Of a DNA stretch of 64,000 bases, positions 1 through 10,727 are shown one piece after another. The notes under the pieces were generated by a model. It was not told the DNA's origin. It did not search any database and was given only the letters and a program-made list of their open reading frames with translations. Origin of the DNA: Arabidopsis thaliana (lineage: Eukaryota; Streptophyta; Magnoliopsida; Brassicales; Brassicaceae); NCBI RefSeq assembly GCF_000001735.4, contig NC_003070.9:24723971-24787970 (forward strand), given 5' to 3'. The translations under genes and the position numbers were made by a program. Every line of letters starts with the position of its first letter. Positions within the stretch are counted from its first letter, which is position 1.

Positions 1-505
1 CTTTGACACACGGTAAAGACGTAAGCTCAAGATTTGGCAAGGTTACGCCACAAAGCTTTAAAGACACCAAACTGTTACACAAGTATAGGATTGGAGGTAT
101 CTCTACTGCACCCCACGTAAGATCGAGATTGTGAACTTTCCGCTTAACAACATCGTTGATCCACCGCGCAATATGAGCATTTTCACTCACCTCATCCCCA
201 TTAAGATTGCAAAAGAATCTTAACTTAAACTTTTTCAAGTACAAGTCACTGTGAAAACTCATGAACCTATCGATAAAACTCACAAAAGTATTGTTTTCCG
301 TGAAATCACTACTGTCTAAGTCTAATCCAGGTACTAACCTCCAAAGATTTCTCCATTTGCTAGACAAGACACTAGTCTTAACAACATCTTTTGTCGGAAG
401 ATTCAAGAGAATATGACAAAGCAAAGATTCTGGCAAATCTCTTAGCCAATCAACTTCGTCATCAGATTGTTTGGCACGGACACGTTTCTCTCCGTCTTGA
501 TCCAT
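1..505 (-). CDS. F-box/LRR (FBD-type) protein, 5' part only
   Basis: The reading frame runs leftward from the ATG at 505-503 and leaves the window at position 1, so only about 168 N-terminal residues are visible. It begins [12 protein letters not shown], followed by an F-box at about residues 20-60 ([20 protein letters not shown]), then the W-R-x-LW and PGLDLD patterns and the start of an RNI-type leucine-rich region ([17 protein letters not shown]). By family knowledge, F-box proteins are the substrate-choosing subunits of SCF ubiquitin ligases; no substrate can be inferred. It closely resembles the complete gene at 3071-4644 on the same strand and is its tandem paralogue. The first exon is probably still open at the window edge. 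The accession is probably At1g66310 or a neighbour, from memory. Confidence 0.88.
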   Translation of the reverse strand, partial: MDQDGEKRVRAKQSDDEVDWLRDLPESLLCHILLNLPTKDVVKTSVLSSKWRNLWRLVPGLDLDSSDFTENNTFVSFIDRFMSFHSDLYLKKFKLRFFCNLNGDEVSENAHIARWINDVVKRKVHNLDLTWGAVEIPPILYLCNSLVSLKLCGVTLPNLELTSLPCVK

Positions 506-3070
506 GTACCTTCGCAATAGCGAAGAAGCGGCAACGAGTAGGTGAAAACGAAAGGATGTAGGATTAAACCCAAACCTAACAATACCACTTTAACGTCTTC
601 GTAAGAGATAATGGAGTAACAAACCACCGTTAACTTTTAAAATTATCTTAGATTCTTTTTTTGTGGTGTGGAAATTATCTCAGATTTAATGGAGTATATT
701 TAATAAACAAAATTAGTATAATTTTCTTTTTCGTTTAACATCTTGTTTTGTTTATTAATCAAAAACATAAATAATAAAAATTTGTTATTAACTGTTTATT
801 TATTAAAATAAAAAATAAAGTTATTTATGGATTTTCTAAAATCGAAACTAAGTTTATTTTAAACAATAAATTTTCATTATTAACTGTTTATATGTTAAAA
901 AAAATATTTAAAGATTTTCTAAAACGGAAAGATACCAACGTTTTTTAGGACGTGTATTCTCAAACTAATAGAATTACCTAAATTATCTAAAAGATTTAAT
1001 AATATCCAAAAAAAAAATGTAACATTTATTCAAAATATCCACAGTAATTTCTAGTTATTTGAAATAGCCGGATATAAATATGGCTCTAACAAATTTGGAT
1101 AGTGTTTTAGCTGATAATTTTCTATACCTTACTGATTTTAGCTGGCTGATTTAAAAAGTCTAATTTGGATGTAACTTTTGTTATTTGATATCTTAAATAT
1201 CCTTTTACTGGATTCATGTATTTGCAAGTATCCTATGTTTTATCAGAAACAAATATATCTATTCATCAATTGTTGTGGAAATTATTGTTTATTCAGTTTT
1301 GTTGGGCTCTCAAAACCTAATCCAACTCTCTTATTAGTATGATATTATCTGTTTCGGGCCTAATTGACTAACCATACATAGATTTAATTTTTAAACTCTT
1401 TCCTAAATTATCTCATATTAATTGGTGTTGGACTTGATTTATATATTATATCGTTCTTTTTTTAATCTTCTAATGTGAGAATTGATTTGTCTCCCAACAA
1501 GTTCAACATATGGAACAAGAAAAATGAGTATTGAATAGTAAGTTTGTGTATAACGTTACCCCTCAGTACTATATAAAGAGGTATGTCACATTATATTTTG
1601 GTTTAGTCCAAAAAAAAAGGTGAGGTTTGAACGTTTAATTTTTAGGAAAAATAAGTGTTAATTTCAAAAGGAATTTATGGATGTCATATCAATTTTTAAA
1701 AATAGTTTGTAGGCGAAGTTTGGTGCAAAATGTTGAAGGTGTGCTCGAAGCATCAGATCATCAACTGTATTGTTAACATAATAACATGTAATAGTTTCCA
1801 CTTTCCACATTATAAATTATTATACTTTGATAAAATATATAGCAGTTTAGCATATGTAGCAGTAAGATCAGTAATCATATGTTTCCATGCACTCTCCTCT
1901 TTTTGTGTTCACAGTTTTGCAATGGGCCACTGGCGCTTAAAATGATTGGCATGAGTAAATAGAAAACTTATATAATATTACTATGACTAGAGATTTTAAG
2001 CATAAATAATTCTTTTTTTATTGTTGTCAAAATTGGTTTAAATTATCTCGTTGATTCTTTTGAGAAACTATCCTCACACTTTCATGTATTAAAAAACAGT
2101 GAATCAAATTGAATATTTTCAACCGAATTTTGATTATCTCTACAATTTATTCATTTGGAAAATATGGAGTAATTCTGCTATCATAATAAGCCTTAGAATA
2201 ATCTTTTTCACAGAAATATCTTCTACATTGGGCTCTTGAAGCACTCTTATCTTCTACATCTGCACATATAATAATGAAAAGGTGATAAATCTGTTGATAT
2301 GAAGTTAGGGACTAAAAGATAATGTCTAGCCTAGAAAAGGAACTAAATTCCCACGGCTGCAGCTTTTGGTAGTCTATGCATCGAGGGGTCACACACTGGA
2401 CTCCTTCTTGCAGTTACTATCATCTATAAATATTTTGAAACCTTTGAAAAGGAAAAAGCAAGCGAGCTAGGTTTCTTCGGTTTATAAAGCTCATTAGACC
2501 CTAGACATGTATATCTTAAAAGCTACTAAACACAAAGAGATAAACCTTAATTTCCCAAGAGTTTATAGTTTAGTTTCTCATCTGACCTTAATTCTGGTAA
2601 AGAGGTTCTAGTAACTTTAATCCTTCGGGCTTACACAGATCTTATACCATTTTTGGTTAAACTGAAGCATCTTGTGTTTTCTTTTTTCTTTTTGTTCTAC
2701 ATTATATATTTTTCTACTATCAACGTCAGAATTATTGTTTAGCAAAAGCATGTCTTTGAGTCAAAAGAAGTGACATTACACATTAAAGCATAACATAAGA
2801 TCTCCTTTAGATCTACAAGACATAAAGGCACCACAATGAAGAAGAAATAAGTACATAGTTCACATTAATAAAGAGTTTCTGGAAACTTTAATCCTTGGCT
2901 CTTACACGAGCCTTATTACATTTTTGGTTCAGTTGAAACATTTCAGACAAACATATATGATCTTCTTACAGATCTACAATACAACAAAGTCACCATAATA
3001 GAGAAGGAAACCACAGAGTTCACATTAACAAAAGTACAGCAATACAACCTTGTATGTTCGTCAAGGAGGA
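506..3070. other. Intergenic spacer between tandem F-box genes
   Basis: The spacer is AT-rich. The first 500 bases resemble the DNA upstream of the second F-box gene (4645-5170), so the promoters were duplicated with the genes. A TATA-like run lies near 1570-1580, and a 71-codon open frame (1730-1945) has no recognisable domain. From about 2600 the DNA is a degenerate duplication (separate entry). No other gene can be supported. Confidence 0.6.
2601..3036. repeat. Degenerate tandem duplication just 3' of the F-box gene
   Basis: Two related units lie side by side: about 2601-2872 and 2872-3036. Both start with an AGAG-TTCT/AACTTTAATCCTT block, continue with CATTTTTGGTT, and end with AGATCTACAA, then CACCA, then GTTCACATTAA. 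The second unit lacks about 110 bases in the middle. It abuts the 3' end of the minus-strand F-box gene, so both may derive from F-box 3' flanks left by unequal crossing over. Confidence 0.6.
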
Positions 3071-4644
3071 TCAGAGGACGACAACTTGGCATGAGCTAGA
3101 GCGTCTAGGAATGGTAAGCAGTTCTCTGAGGACGACAGATTCCTTTCTGGAACAACCATCCAAACATAGAGTGACTTTCTTGAGGACTGGTGAGTTCTCA
3201 ATGAAGTAACTCACTAATTTCATCTCCAACTTGTCCCATGACGATTTTATCTTAACATACTCGAGAGATGATAGGAGACGCCGAGGTCGAGATAAGATAC
3301 TAGTTCTCTTCTTTGTATAATAATCAGATTCCTGATATTACAACCAAGTGAACGAAACAAGTTGGAGTAATTATGATACTTTCCCCATTTGCATTGTTAT
3401 ACCAAAGAAAGTACTTAAGTTTTAAGTAAACTTACCACGACAAGAGATTTCACATTCGGGCAGCTCTCAAGAAAAAATGGCGATATTTCCCATCTGTCCT
3501 GATAGAATTCAACACGCAGCAAAGATATGTTACGAAATAAGGGAACCGGTTCACATCTTGAGTAATCATAAATGATCTACAACAACCACCAAAAACAAGA
3601 AAAGTATCAGGATAAATAAACTTATAGAAGATAAAGTAAAACAATAAATATAGCAAATTCAACAAACGTTACCTCAAGAGTAGATGCAGCGATGGTCATA
3701 TTTTTGACACGAGAGATGGCGACAAGAAAATGAAGAATCATTTTTCTCTTTGACAGATCATTCGGATTAAACTTTTTCCCCACACAAAAGTTAAACTCAA
3801 CCTTGATATTTGCCTCTACAAGGGAACTCAATTTCTTTATTATGAAACTTGAAGTTACTTGATGAGAGAGCTTGAGGATCTCAAGCTTGGGGGCATCAAT
3901 AGTAACCGCTAGATCTTTAAAATGAAGATCACGGGAACTAGGGCCATAATAGTTGAAGCTCAATAGAGACTGAGATCTCACACGTAAAACGTTTACATTG
4001 TCTAATGAACATTTGCAAAATCTTAAGCTTTCGAGAACTAGACAACCTGAGATAAGCTTTTCCAAAGCCAATTCATTTGCAAATATAACCCATTCTAGAG
4101 CGAGGACTTTGACAAGCGGTAAGTACATAAACTCAAGATTTGCCAAGACTACGCCACAAAGCCTTAAAGTTACCAAACTCTCACATAAGTAGAGTATAGG
4201 AGGTACCTCCACTGGAAGCCATGTAAGATCGACATGCTGAACGTTCTGCTCAACGATTGCGCTGATCCACCGCGCCATATGAGCATTATTAGTCTCCTTA
4301 TCACGATCATGATTGCAATAGATTCTTAACTTAAACTTGTTTAAGGATGACTCACGGTTGATACTCAGAAAGCTATCGATAAAACTCACAAGAGTATCGA
4401 ATTGTGTGAAATCAGCTTCATCCAAATCTAATCCAGGAACACACCTCCAAAGATGTCTCCATTCGGGGGATACGACGCTAGTCTTAACCAGATCTTTTGT
4501 TGGAATGTTGAGGAGAACTTGAAAGAGTAATGATTCTGGCAAATCTCTTCGTACCCAATCACCTTCATCCCCAGAATTTTTGTCGGATGATTCAGGAAAA
4601 GATGATCGTTTGGTAAGAACATGTTTCTCTCCGTCTTCGTCCAT
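3071..4644 (-). CDS. F-box/RNI/FBD protein, complete
   Basis: Three phase-0 exons are read leftward: 4644-3673, 3576-3436 and about 3310-3071, joining to about 450 aa. The first donor follows ...STLE and the second follows ...SLVV. The last acceptor could be 3310 or 3307, both in frame. The protein has an acidic N-terminus, an F-box at about 33-75 ([20 protein letters not shown]), leucine-rich segments, and a C-terminal FBD domain with the hallmark phrase [17 protein letters not shown] and the ending ...SSCQVVVL. By family knowledge it is an SCF ubiquitin-ligase adaptor with an unknown target. It is the tandem paralogue of the partial gene at the window start. Arabidopsis has hundreds of such fast-evolving genes, so the exact accession (perhaps At1g66320) is uncertain. 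The domain calls are firm. Confidence 0.9.
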
Positions 4645-5909
4645 GTACCTTCAAAATTGCGAAGAAAGCGGCAAGACTAGATGAAAATGAAACGATAACT
4701 ATTAAACCTAAACCTAACAGTTCCACTTTAACGGCTTCTACGAAAGATAACGGAGAACCAAAACGCCGTTAACGTTTTAATAAAATATCTCAGATTCTGG
4801 ACTATATATTTAAATGGCAAAATAGTATTTTTAATAATTTTACTAAACAATTTTTTTTTATAACATCTGTTTTATTTTATAATAATCTTGGAACATATGT
4901 AATCATAAAAAAAAACAGAAATAATAATAATAAAAATTGACATCAATAATATCATTATGAATTGAAAAATTGAAAAATTTACAGATTTTCTAAAATTGAG
5001 CCAAAGTAAAAATTTTAATGATTTTTTAATTAATGTGTGGCTAACCAAAAATCAAAAAAAAAAAGTTTTAGTGACATGCATTCTTAAAGTAATAAATTAT
5101 CTAAATATCTAAAAAAAACAAAATTTTGAAAGATCCAAAAAAAAATAAAATTTATTCAAAATATCCAAACTAGTATTTTTCCGCAAAAAAACGAAACAGT
5201 CTAGTTATTGAATCTATCTTTTATCTGAAAAACAAACATATCTATTATCAATTGGAGTTGAAAGAATTGTTGAATCTAAATAAATATTGCGAAATTTTTA
5301 TAGATAGCAAAAGGTACTGGTCGAATTGCATAATCTATCTAAATCTCACAAAAATATTTTTGTATGTTACCATTTAGAGCCTTGTAAATCTTTTTACTAT
5401 ATTCAGTTAGATTCAACAATTTCAATGCTACCATTTGTTGTCTAATAAAACATTCAGTCATATTATCTCTTTTTTTTTGGTGTGCAAAACAGTCATATTT
5501 ATCTAAACTCATCAATTTGATGAAAAAAGAAAACTCCACTAGATTTAGCTTAATACAACTAGATTAAACGATGACACAAACACTAATTGGTACATAAATC
5601 TATTACTTTAGATGAAAGATGAGCTAATAACTCCTCTATCTTGCATGGAAACTCTCGTAGAAAAGTTCGTTCTTTCTAAACGTTTCTCATTCTTGTTATC
5701 ATTATGTGTAACAACAAAACACATAATAGTTTAATACAACTTAAACTCCAAAGAGTTATATATGAATATCTCAACAACAAAATACTAAATCGGCCAGTTT
5801 TAATTAATTACATGACCCCAACGAAGTCACCTACTATCATCTCTGTAACACTAAAGTTCACTGAAAATTATCTACAAACTTCATCTTCGTTTACATGAAA
5901 AAATCATTT
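4645..5909. other. Spacer: F-box promoter and 3' flank of AAF
   Basis: This is AT-rich DNA with long A and T runs and no coding pattern. The left part is the 5' flank of the F-box gene; the right part (about 5650-5909) is the 3' untranslated region and terminator side of the minus-strand AAF gene. The open frames of 60-66 codons here show no domain and no paralogue, so I do not call them. Confidence 0.5.
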
Positions 5910-8174
5910 TCAGATCTCATCAAGGTCACTGTCTACATCATCATCATCATTCGGCCTCTCGAAGTTCATCATAAACCTCAGTGAGTCTCCTTCCTCTACT
6001 TCCCATTGCTTCTTCAGCGCATTGATCGCTCTCGAAGCAGCTGCTGCAATCGCCGGGTTACTGTCTTCAGCGAGTCTCTGCAAAAAGAGTACTTTAATAT
6101 TTTATCCAAAACCATCACTTTGCAAGAATGGTCATCAAGATTTGCATTTTTAACTTTTACCTGTAATGCTCCCATTCCTGCATTTCCTAGTGTCCACATT
6201 GATGGTGCCGCTGCTAAAGCATTAGCCAACGCTTTTCTACAACAAGACAAGAAATAAACAGAGGGATCTCAAATCAGAGAAGGACCACACAATGAAATAT
6301 TCAGCTAAGAGAATGTTAAGCGAAGAACTCATCGAAGAAAGTAGTTAAGGAGCGTAATAGAGTGCTGGTGTTACCTTGTATTGACATCTGGAGAGCTTGA
6401 GCATTCAGCCAAGAGAGATGCACTACTTTTACCATCCATTGCATCAAGGTCAATCAGAGTCGTGACTAACAACTCGAGCTGTTAAAACCAAATGAAGATG
6501 ATCAGGTATGAATAAACTGTAACAAAAAAAATTTTGTATCGTTGATTTAGGACCATACTTCTTCAGGGTCAGTGTAGTCAATTCCATCGGCTTCTGAGAG
6601 CGCTGATGCCATACTCTTGTAAGCTTCCTGTTTCAGCATCGGAAAGGAAATATCAGAGAGAAGAATACTTGAGAACACATAGTGTTTTCCTGATGTATCA
6701 GACCTCAATAGCAGATATGCGATCAGATGAAACTTCCCCAGGGAAAAACCCGAGAGCTATTCCATTCTTCTCAAGCGATATGCGATCCGTGGTACCAGTT
6801 TCAGATGTCACCCTTAAGATAACAATTTTAATATTTACATCTTGATATCAAGAAACAACAAGAAAAAAGGGAAGTGTCAAGGAGTTATGCTTCTTACAAG
6901 CTGTCAACCATTTTGTTCACCATCATGTCGTGGATGTTCTTAATAAACTGCAACAAAACAGGACAGAGTAAGCGTTAACATAAGGGAAGATGAACCAAAA
7001 ACACCAACACTGTAACATATCAGACTTTGCTTTTACCTCTAAAGCCATTAATGCGTCTTCCATGGCCCGTTGTTTAGCACGGAAATCTGCTCGCCTTAAA
7101 TCAGCCTGGAAAATCAGGGTAATAGTCTCTCAACCGTCAATCTCAGATAGTGACTATACTGTATGGTCACACATAACTTTCCACAAGTATACAAAGAATG
7201 AGGCAGATGGGCAAACCTCTAAAGCGCCATCGCTCCAATGCTTATCAGCGGCATTTTTCAACTTAGACTCAGCTATGTTTTTAAATATCTATGGACATAA
7301 AAACCAAATAAGATGACAACAAAACCAGAAGAGTAGTCAGAAAATGTGCATATATCAACGAAAGAATAAGCTGCATACAGTAGCAATATGATGAAGGCGC
7401 TCGGCTTTTCTCTTGACATCACGGTCTATTTTCTCTGTATCTTCTCTTGCCCGAGCTACATAATAAACACACAAAGGCAGGGTTAGGAAGCAATAAAAGA
7501 ATTCTATATTAACGTGAAAGAGAAACAAATCTTACCATCGAGTTTAAGGAACCCGGAACCAAGAATGGCAACATCCTGTCGTGCACGAGCATCAAGTCTC
7601 ATAATACCACTGCAAAACACAAACCTCAACACATAAGAAACCTCCACTAATGCATAAGTTCTAGATTCTGTAACCGTTGGATACGCGGAAAATTACCGAG
7701 ATAGAAGAACAAAGTCATTACGAGCTCTTTCATTCACAAACTTAGCATCATTAGACACATATTCCACCAAAAGTTGGCTTGAGTTACTACTTTTCCTCCT
7801 CGGCATCACTTGCTTCTCACCTTCTTTTTGTACAACTTGGGAACTAACAACACATCACACAAGAAACTTATAACTAAGCATGAAACAAAACCAGACCAGT
7901 TTGATCTGTAAAGGCTAACAACTAAAAGGGCTTACTTAGTTTCAGTGTCTTGAGACTTTCCAACAAAGCACAATGTAGAACATCTCCGAGAACTAACAAA
8001 AGTGACAGTCTTTGTACAACAAAGACCTTGCTTTAACTCTTCAATAGATGAACCCTTATTAGCAGCTAAAGGATGATGAACATACGCCAACAGAACTCTT
8101 CGAGATCTTGAAGCATTAACACTCTTAACTAAAATTGGACTATTGGGAACAACCTTGCTCACGTTAAGAGCCAT
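5910..8174 (-). CDS. AAF: Plastid senescence-associated protein AAF (SPA15-like)
   Basis: Twelve exons, read leftward, join without a break: 8174-7936, 7843-7697, 7609-7536, 7455-7379, 7288-7217, 7105-7037, 6947-6898, 6812-6704, 6627-6559, 6478-6375, 6236-6161 and 6077-5910. They give 417 aa, and all introns are GT-AG. The start MALNVSKVVPNSP was chosen because it follows a 5'UTR acceptor. The first 80 residues are Ser/Arg-rich with few acidic residues, like a chloroplast transit peptide. The middle is a highly charged helical, coiled-coil-like region (DTEKIDRDVKRKAERLHHIA; ADLRRADFRAKQRAMEDALM), and the C-terminus is acidic (FERPNDDDDVDSDLDEI). Established knowledge: Arabidopsis A-FIFTEEN, homologous to sweet potato SPA15, affects leaf senescence and redox state in a way that needs EIN2. 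No catalytic motif is visible. Naming is from memory. Confidence 0.9.
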
Positions 8175-8420
8175 TGAGATAAACCTAAATATCAAAATTG
8201 ATTCAGATAAACTTATCAAGGCATCAAATTTATAAAATTCTCGATTTTAGAACGACATAAAGATACAATTTTGCTTAAATGTAGAGATTACCCACTTGAA
8301 TCAAACTCAAAGTATTGATTTTTAAGACAAAGCCCATCAAGGAAAAATTGGGAATTGGAGAGATGAAACAGTGAAGAACACAGATTCGATAGAGAAGAGA
8401 GACTAACCTTGTGGGAAGAA
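8175..8420 (-). other. AAF: AAF 5' untranslated region with intron
   Basis: On the minus strand a leader exon ends at 8408 with a GTTAGTC donor, and the acceptor ends ...GATATTTAG at 8185, giving a 5'UTR intron of about 223 bases (8185-8407). The next exon carries 10 untranslated bases before the ATG. The transcription start is probably somewhere in 8420-8520 but cannot be fixed from sequence. Confidence 0.6.
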
Positions 8421-8766
8421 ATGAAGAAGAAGAGTAATCCAAAGAAGGATTTAGGATTTTAGGGAGAAAGAAGAGGACAAAGAAGGAGAATTATGGGATT
8501 AGAAGTGAAAATTGTAACCACAAGAGTTACTTGTGGACCAGTGTGAGCCAACCATGTCCTAAGTTTTCTTTCTATTTCGATTCTCTGGTCATTATAGTAT
8601 TGGCCCCACTCTTTCCCTTAATATCAATTTGGTTCAATCCATATATTTTGGTATTGCGATTTTTATTCTTATTTTAAATTGAAGGACCAACACTTATATA
8701 TAAAGAATATACACCAATCTATTTATTATTAATTAGATTTAATTTGGAAATCCATAAAATTTAATA

Positions 8767-9267
8767 CAGTAAAATCTCTATAAATTAATAATGTTGAGAC
8801 CACAAAATTCTATTAATTTATAAAGGTATTAATTTATCGATAAATTAATATTTATTAATTTACAGAGAGATTTTCCAAAAGTGGTAATTTTTTTTTTAAT
8901 TTCTATAAAAATTTAAGATTCATTCCATTATCTAAAATATATTTTTAGAACCAATTACAAATAGAAATAATTATCATGTCTAGAAAACAACAAGAAAAGT
9001 TTTTGATAGAGTAAAAATATTAAAATGAAATAAAAAAAAACTTATACAAATTTAAGTAAAAAAAAAACAATATTAAAATTATATTTCTCTGTAATTTATG
9101 ATATTAATGGGACCCTATGTTTATATAAGATTTTCAAAAAAACTATTATCTTATTAATTTATCGATTTGTATCACTTTTTACAGTGGTTCCAACTCGGGA
9201 CCGAAAAAATTTATTAATTTATAGAGATTATTAATTTATCGAGTATTAATTTATAGAGGTTTTACTG
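8767..9267. mobile_element. Emigrant-type MITE (pogo/Tc1-mariner class)
   Basis: The left end reads CAGTAAAATCTCTATAAATT and the right end, on the opposite strand, reads CAGTAAAACCTCTATAAATT: terminal inverted repeats of about 24 bases with one mismatch. The element is 501 bp, AT-rich, without an open frame, and flanked by TA on each side (8765-8766 and 9268-9269). End sequence, TA target duplication and size match the Emigrant family of nonautonomous elements, known to be mobilised by pogo-like Lemi1 transposase. Further copies of the end motif inside the element (about 8820-8880 and 9150-9240) suggest internal duplication of the termini. Confidence 0.9.
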
Positions 9268-9618
9268 TATGTATCAAAATTTCGTGTGTTGAGATTTAAT
9301 ACTGATCTTAAAATGAGATTCAGTTCGAGATAGGCTGATTAGAGCCATCATCTTGAAGGTATATATTAAGATTCCATATTGTAAGTTTGAAGTAATCAAC
9401 ACTAGTATATATGAGACATAAACGTTGGTTGAGAATTGAATCGATGAAATTTAGTTTTGTTTGGATTTTGATTTGACTGGTTAAGGTCTTATGTACATTT
9501 TTCGGAGGATTGATTTCAAAAAAAACTAATGTAATAATTTTATATAATTGCTTAATATACTTTTGGTTTAGGATCAAATTTCTGGTTAACTCTGATTTAG
9601 TTTTGAGGTACTGAAAAC

Positions 9619-9704
9619 CTATATTATGTCAATTTGGAGATATATTACAGTTAACCAGATATAACATTAGTAGTTTGATATATCTCCAAGTTGACATAAT
9701 ATAG
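9619..9704. repeat. Short perfect-pairing inverted repeat (hairpin)
   Basis: Arms of 27 bases (9619-9645 and 9678-9704) are reverse complements except for one position that would be a G:U pair in RNA transcribed from the plus strand. The 32-base loop is unpaired. The arm includes ATTATGTCAATTTGGAGA. No flanking target duplication was seen. Confidence 0.8.
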
Positions 9705-10200
9705 CTTTTATTCACATGAACATATTTGTTTGATTCAACTTGTTTTACTTCTCTTACAACTATATAATGTTTTATACAAACGATTATTTACATAAGATTA
9801 CACTTAAAACTCATAATTTTATATTGGCTAAACATATATATTGCTTAATCTCCAAATGACATTATCATTCTCCTTTTTTGAAATCATACGAATCAATGTA
9901 AGGTGAAAGTTAGTGAAAACAATATTTTGCATTTTTTGGTGAAACCATAAAGATAGTATTTGTTGATAAATATGGGGATATTTATCCTATATTATCTGTA
10001 TTTTTCTTACCATTTTTACTCTATTCCTTTATCTACATTACGTCATTACACTATCATAAGATATTTGAATGAACAAATTCATGCACCCACCAGCTATATT
10101 ACCCTTTTTTATTAAAAAAAAACATCTGATAATAATAACAAAAAAATTAGAGAAATGACGTCGAAAAAAAAAGTAAGAACGAAGAAGAAGTGTTAAACCC

Positions 10201-10727
10201 AACCAATTTTGACTTGAAAAAAAGCTTCAACGCTCCCCTTTTCTCCTTCTCCGTCGCTCTCCGCCGCGTCCCAAATCCCCAATTCCTCCTCTTCTCCGAT
10301 CAATTCTTCCCAAGTAAGCTTCTTCTTCCTCGATTCTCTCCTCAGATTGTTTCGTGACTTCTTTATATATATTCTTCACTTCCACAGTTTTCTTCTGTTG
10401 TTGTCGTCGATCTCAAATCATAGAGATTGATTAACCTAATTGGTCTTTATCTAGTGTAATGCATCGTTATTAGGAACTTTAAATTAAGATTTAATCGTTA
10501 ATTTCATGATTCGGATTCGAATTTTACTGTTCTCGAGACTGAAATATGCAACCTATTTTTTCGTAATCGTTGTGATCGAATTCGATTCTTCAGAATTTAT
10601 AGCAATTTTGATGCTCATGATCTGTCTACGCTACGTTCTCGTCGTAAATCGAAGTTGATAATGCTATGTGTTTGTTACACAGGTGTGTGTATGTGTGAGA
10701 GAGGAACTATAGTGTAAAAAATTCATA
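10201..10727 (+). other. ETR1: ETR1 5' untranslated leader with intron
   Basis: A pyrimidine-rich leader (CTCCCCTTTTCTCCTTCTCC near 10230) leads to a donor at 10314 (GTAAGC). The acceptor ...GTTACACAG ends at 10682, giving an intron of 369 bases, and the second leader exon runs to the ATG at 10728. This matches the known ETR1 structure with an intron in the 5'UTR. The transcription start was placed only roughly. Confidence 0.75.

Larger units (their letters stand above)
8421..10200. other. Divergent spacer between AAF and ETR1
   Basis: This 1.8-kb AT-rich spacer holds both promoters. It contains an Emigrant-type MITE (8767-9267) and an 86-base hairpin (9619-9704), given separately. The 85-codon minus-strand frame at 9320-9577 has no domain and is rejected. 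No clear TATA box can be assigned to either gene. Confidence 0.5.

Noticed and set aside
1730..1945. 71-codon frame with two Cys clusters, considered as a defensin-like peptide
   Set aside because: No signal peptide and no cysteine spacing of a known defensin-like family.
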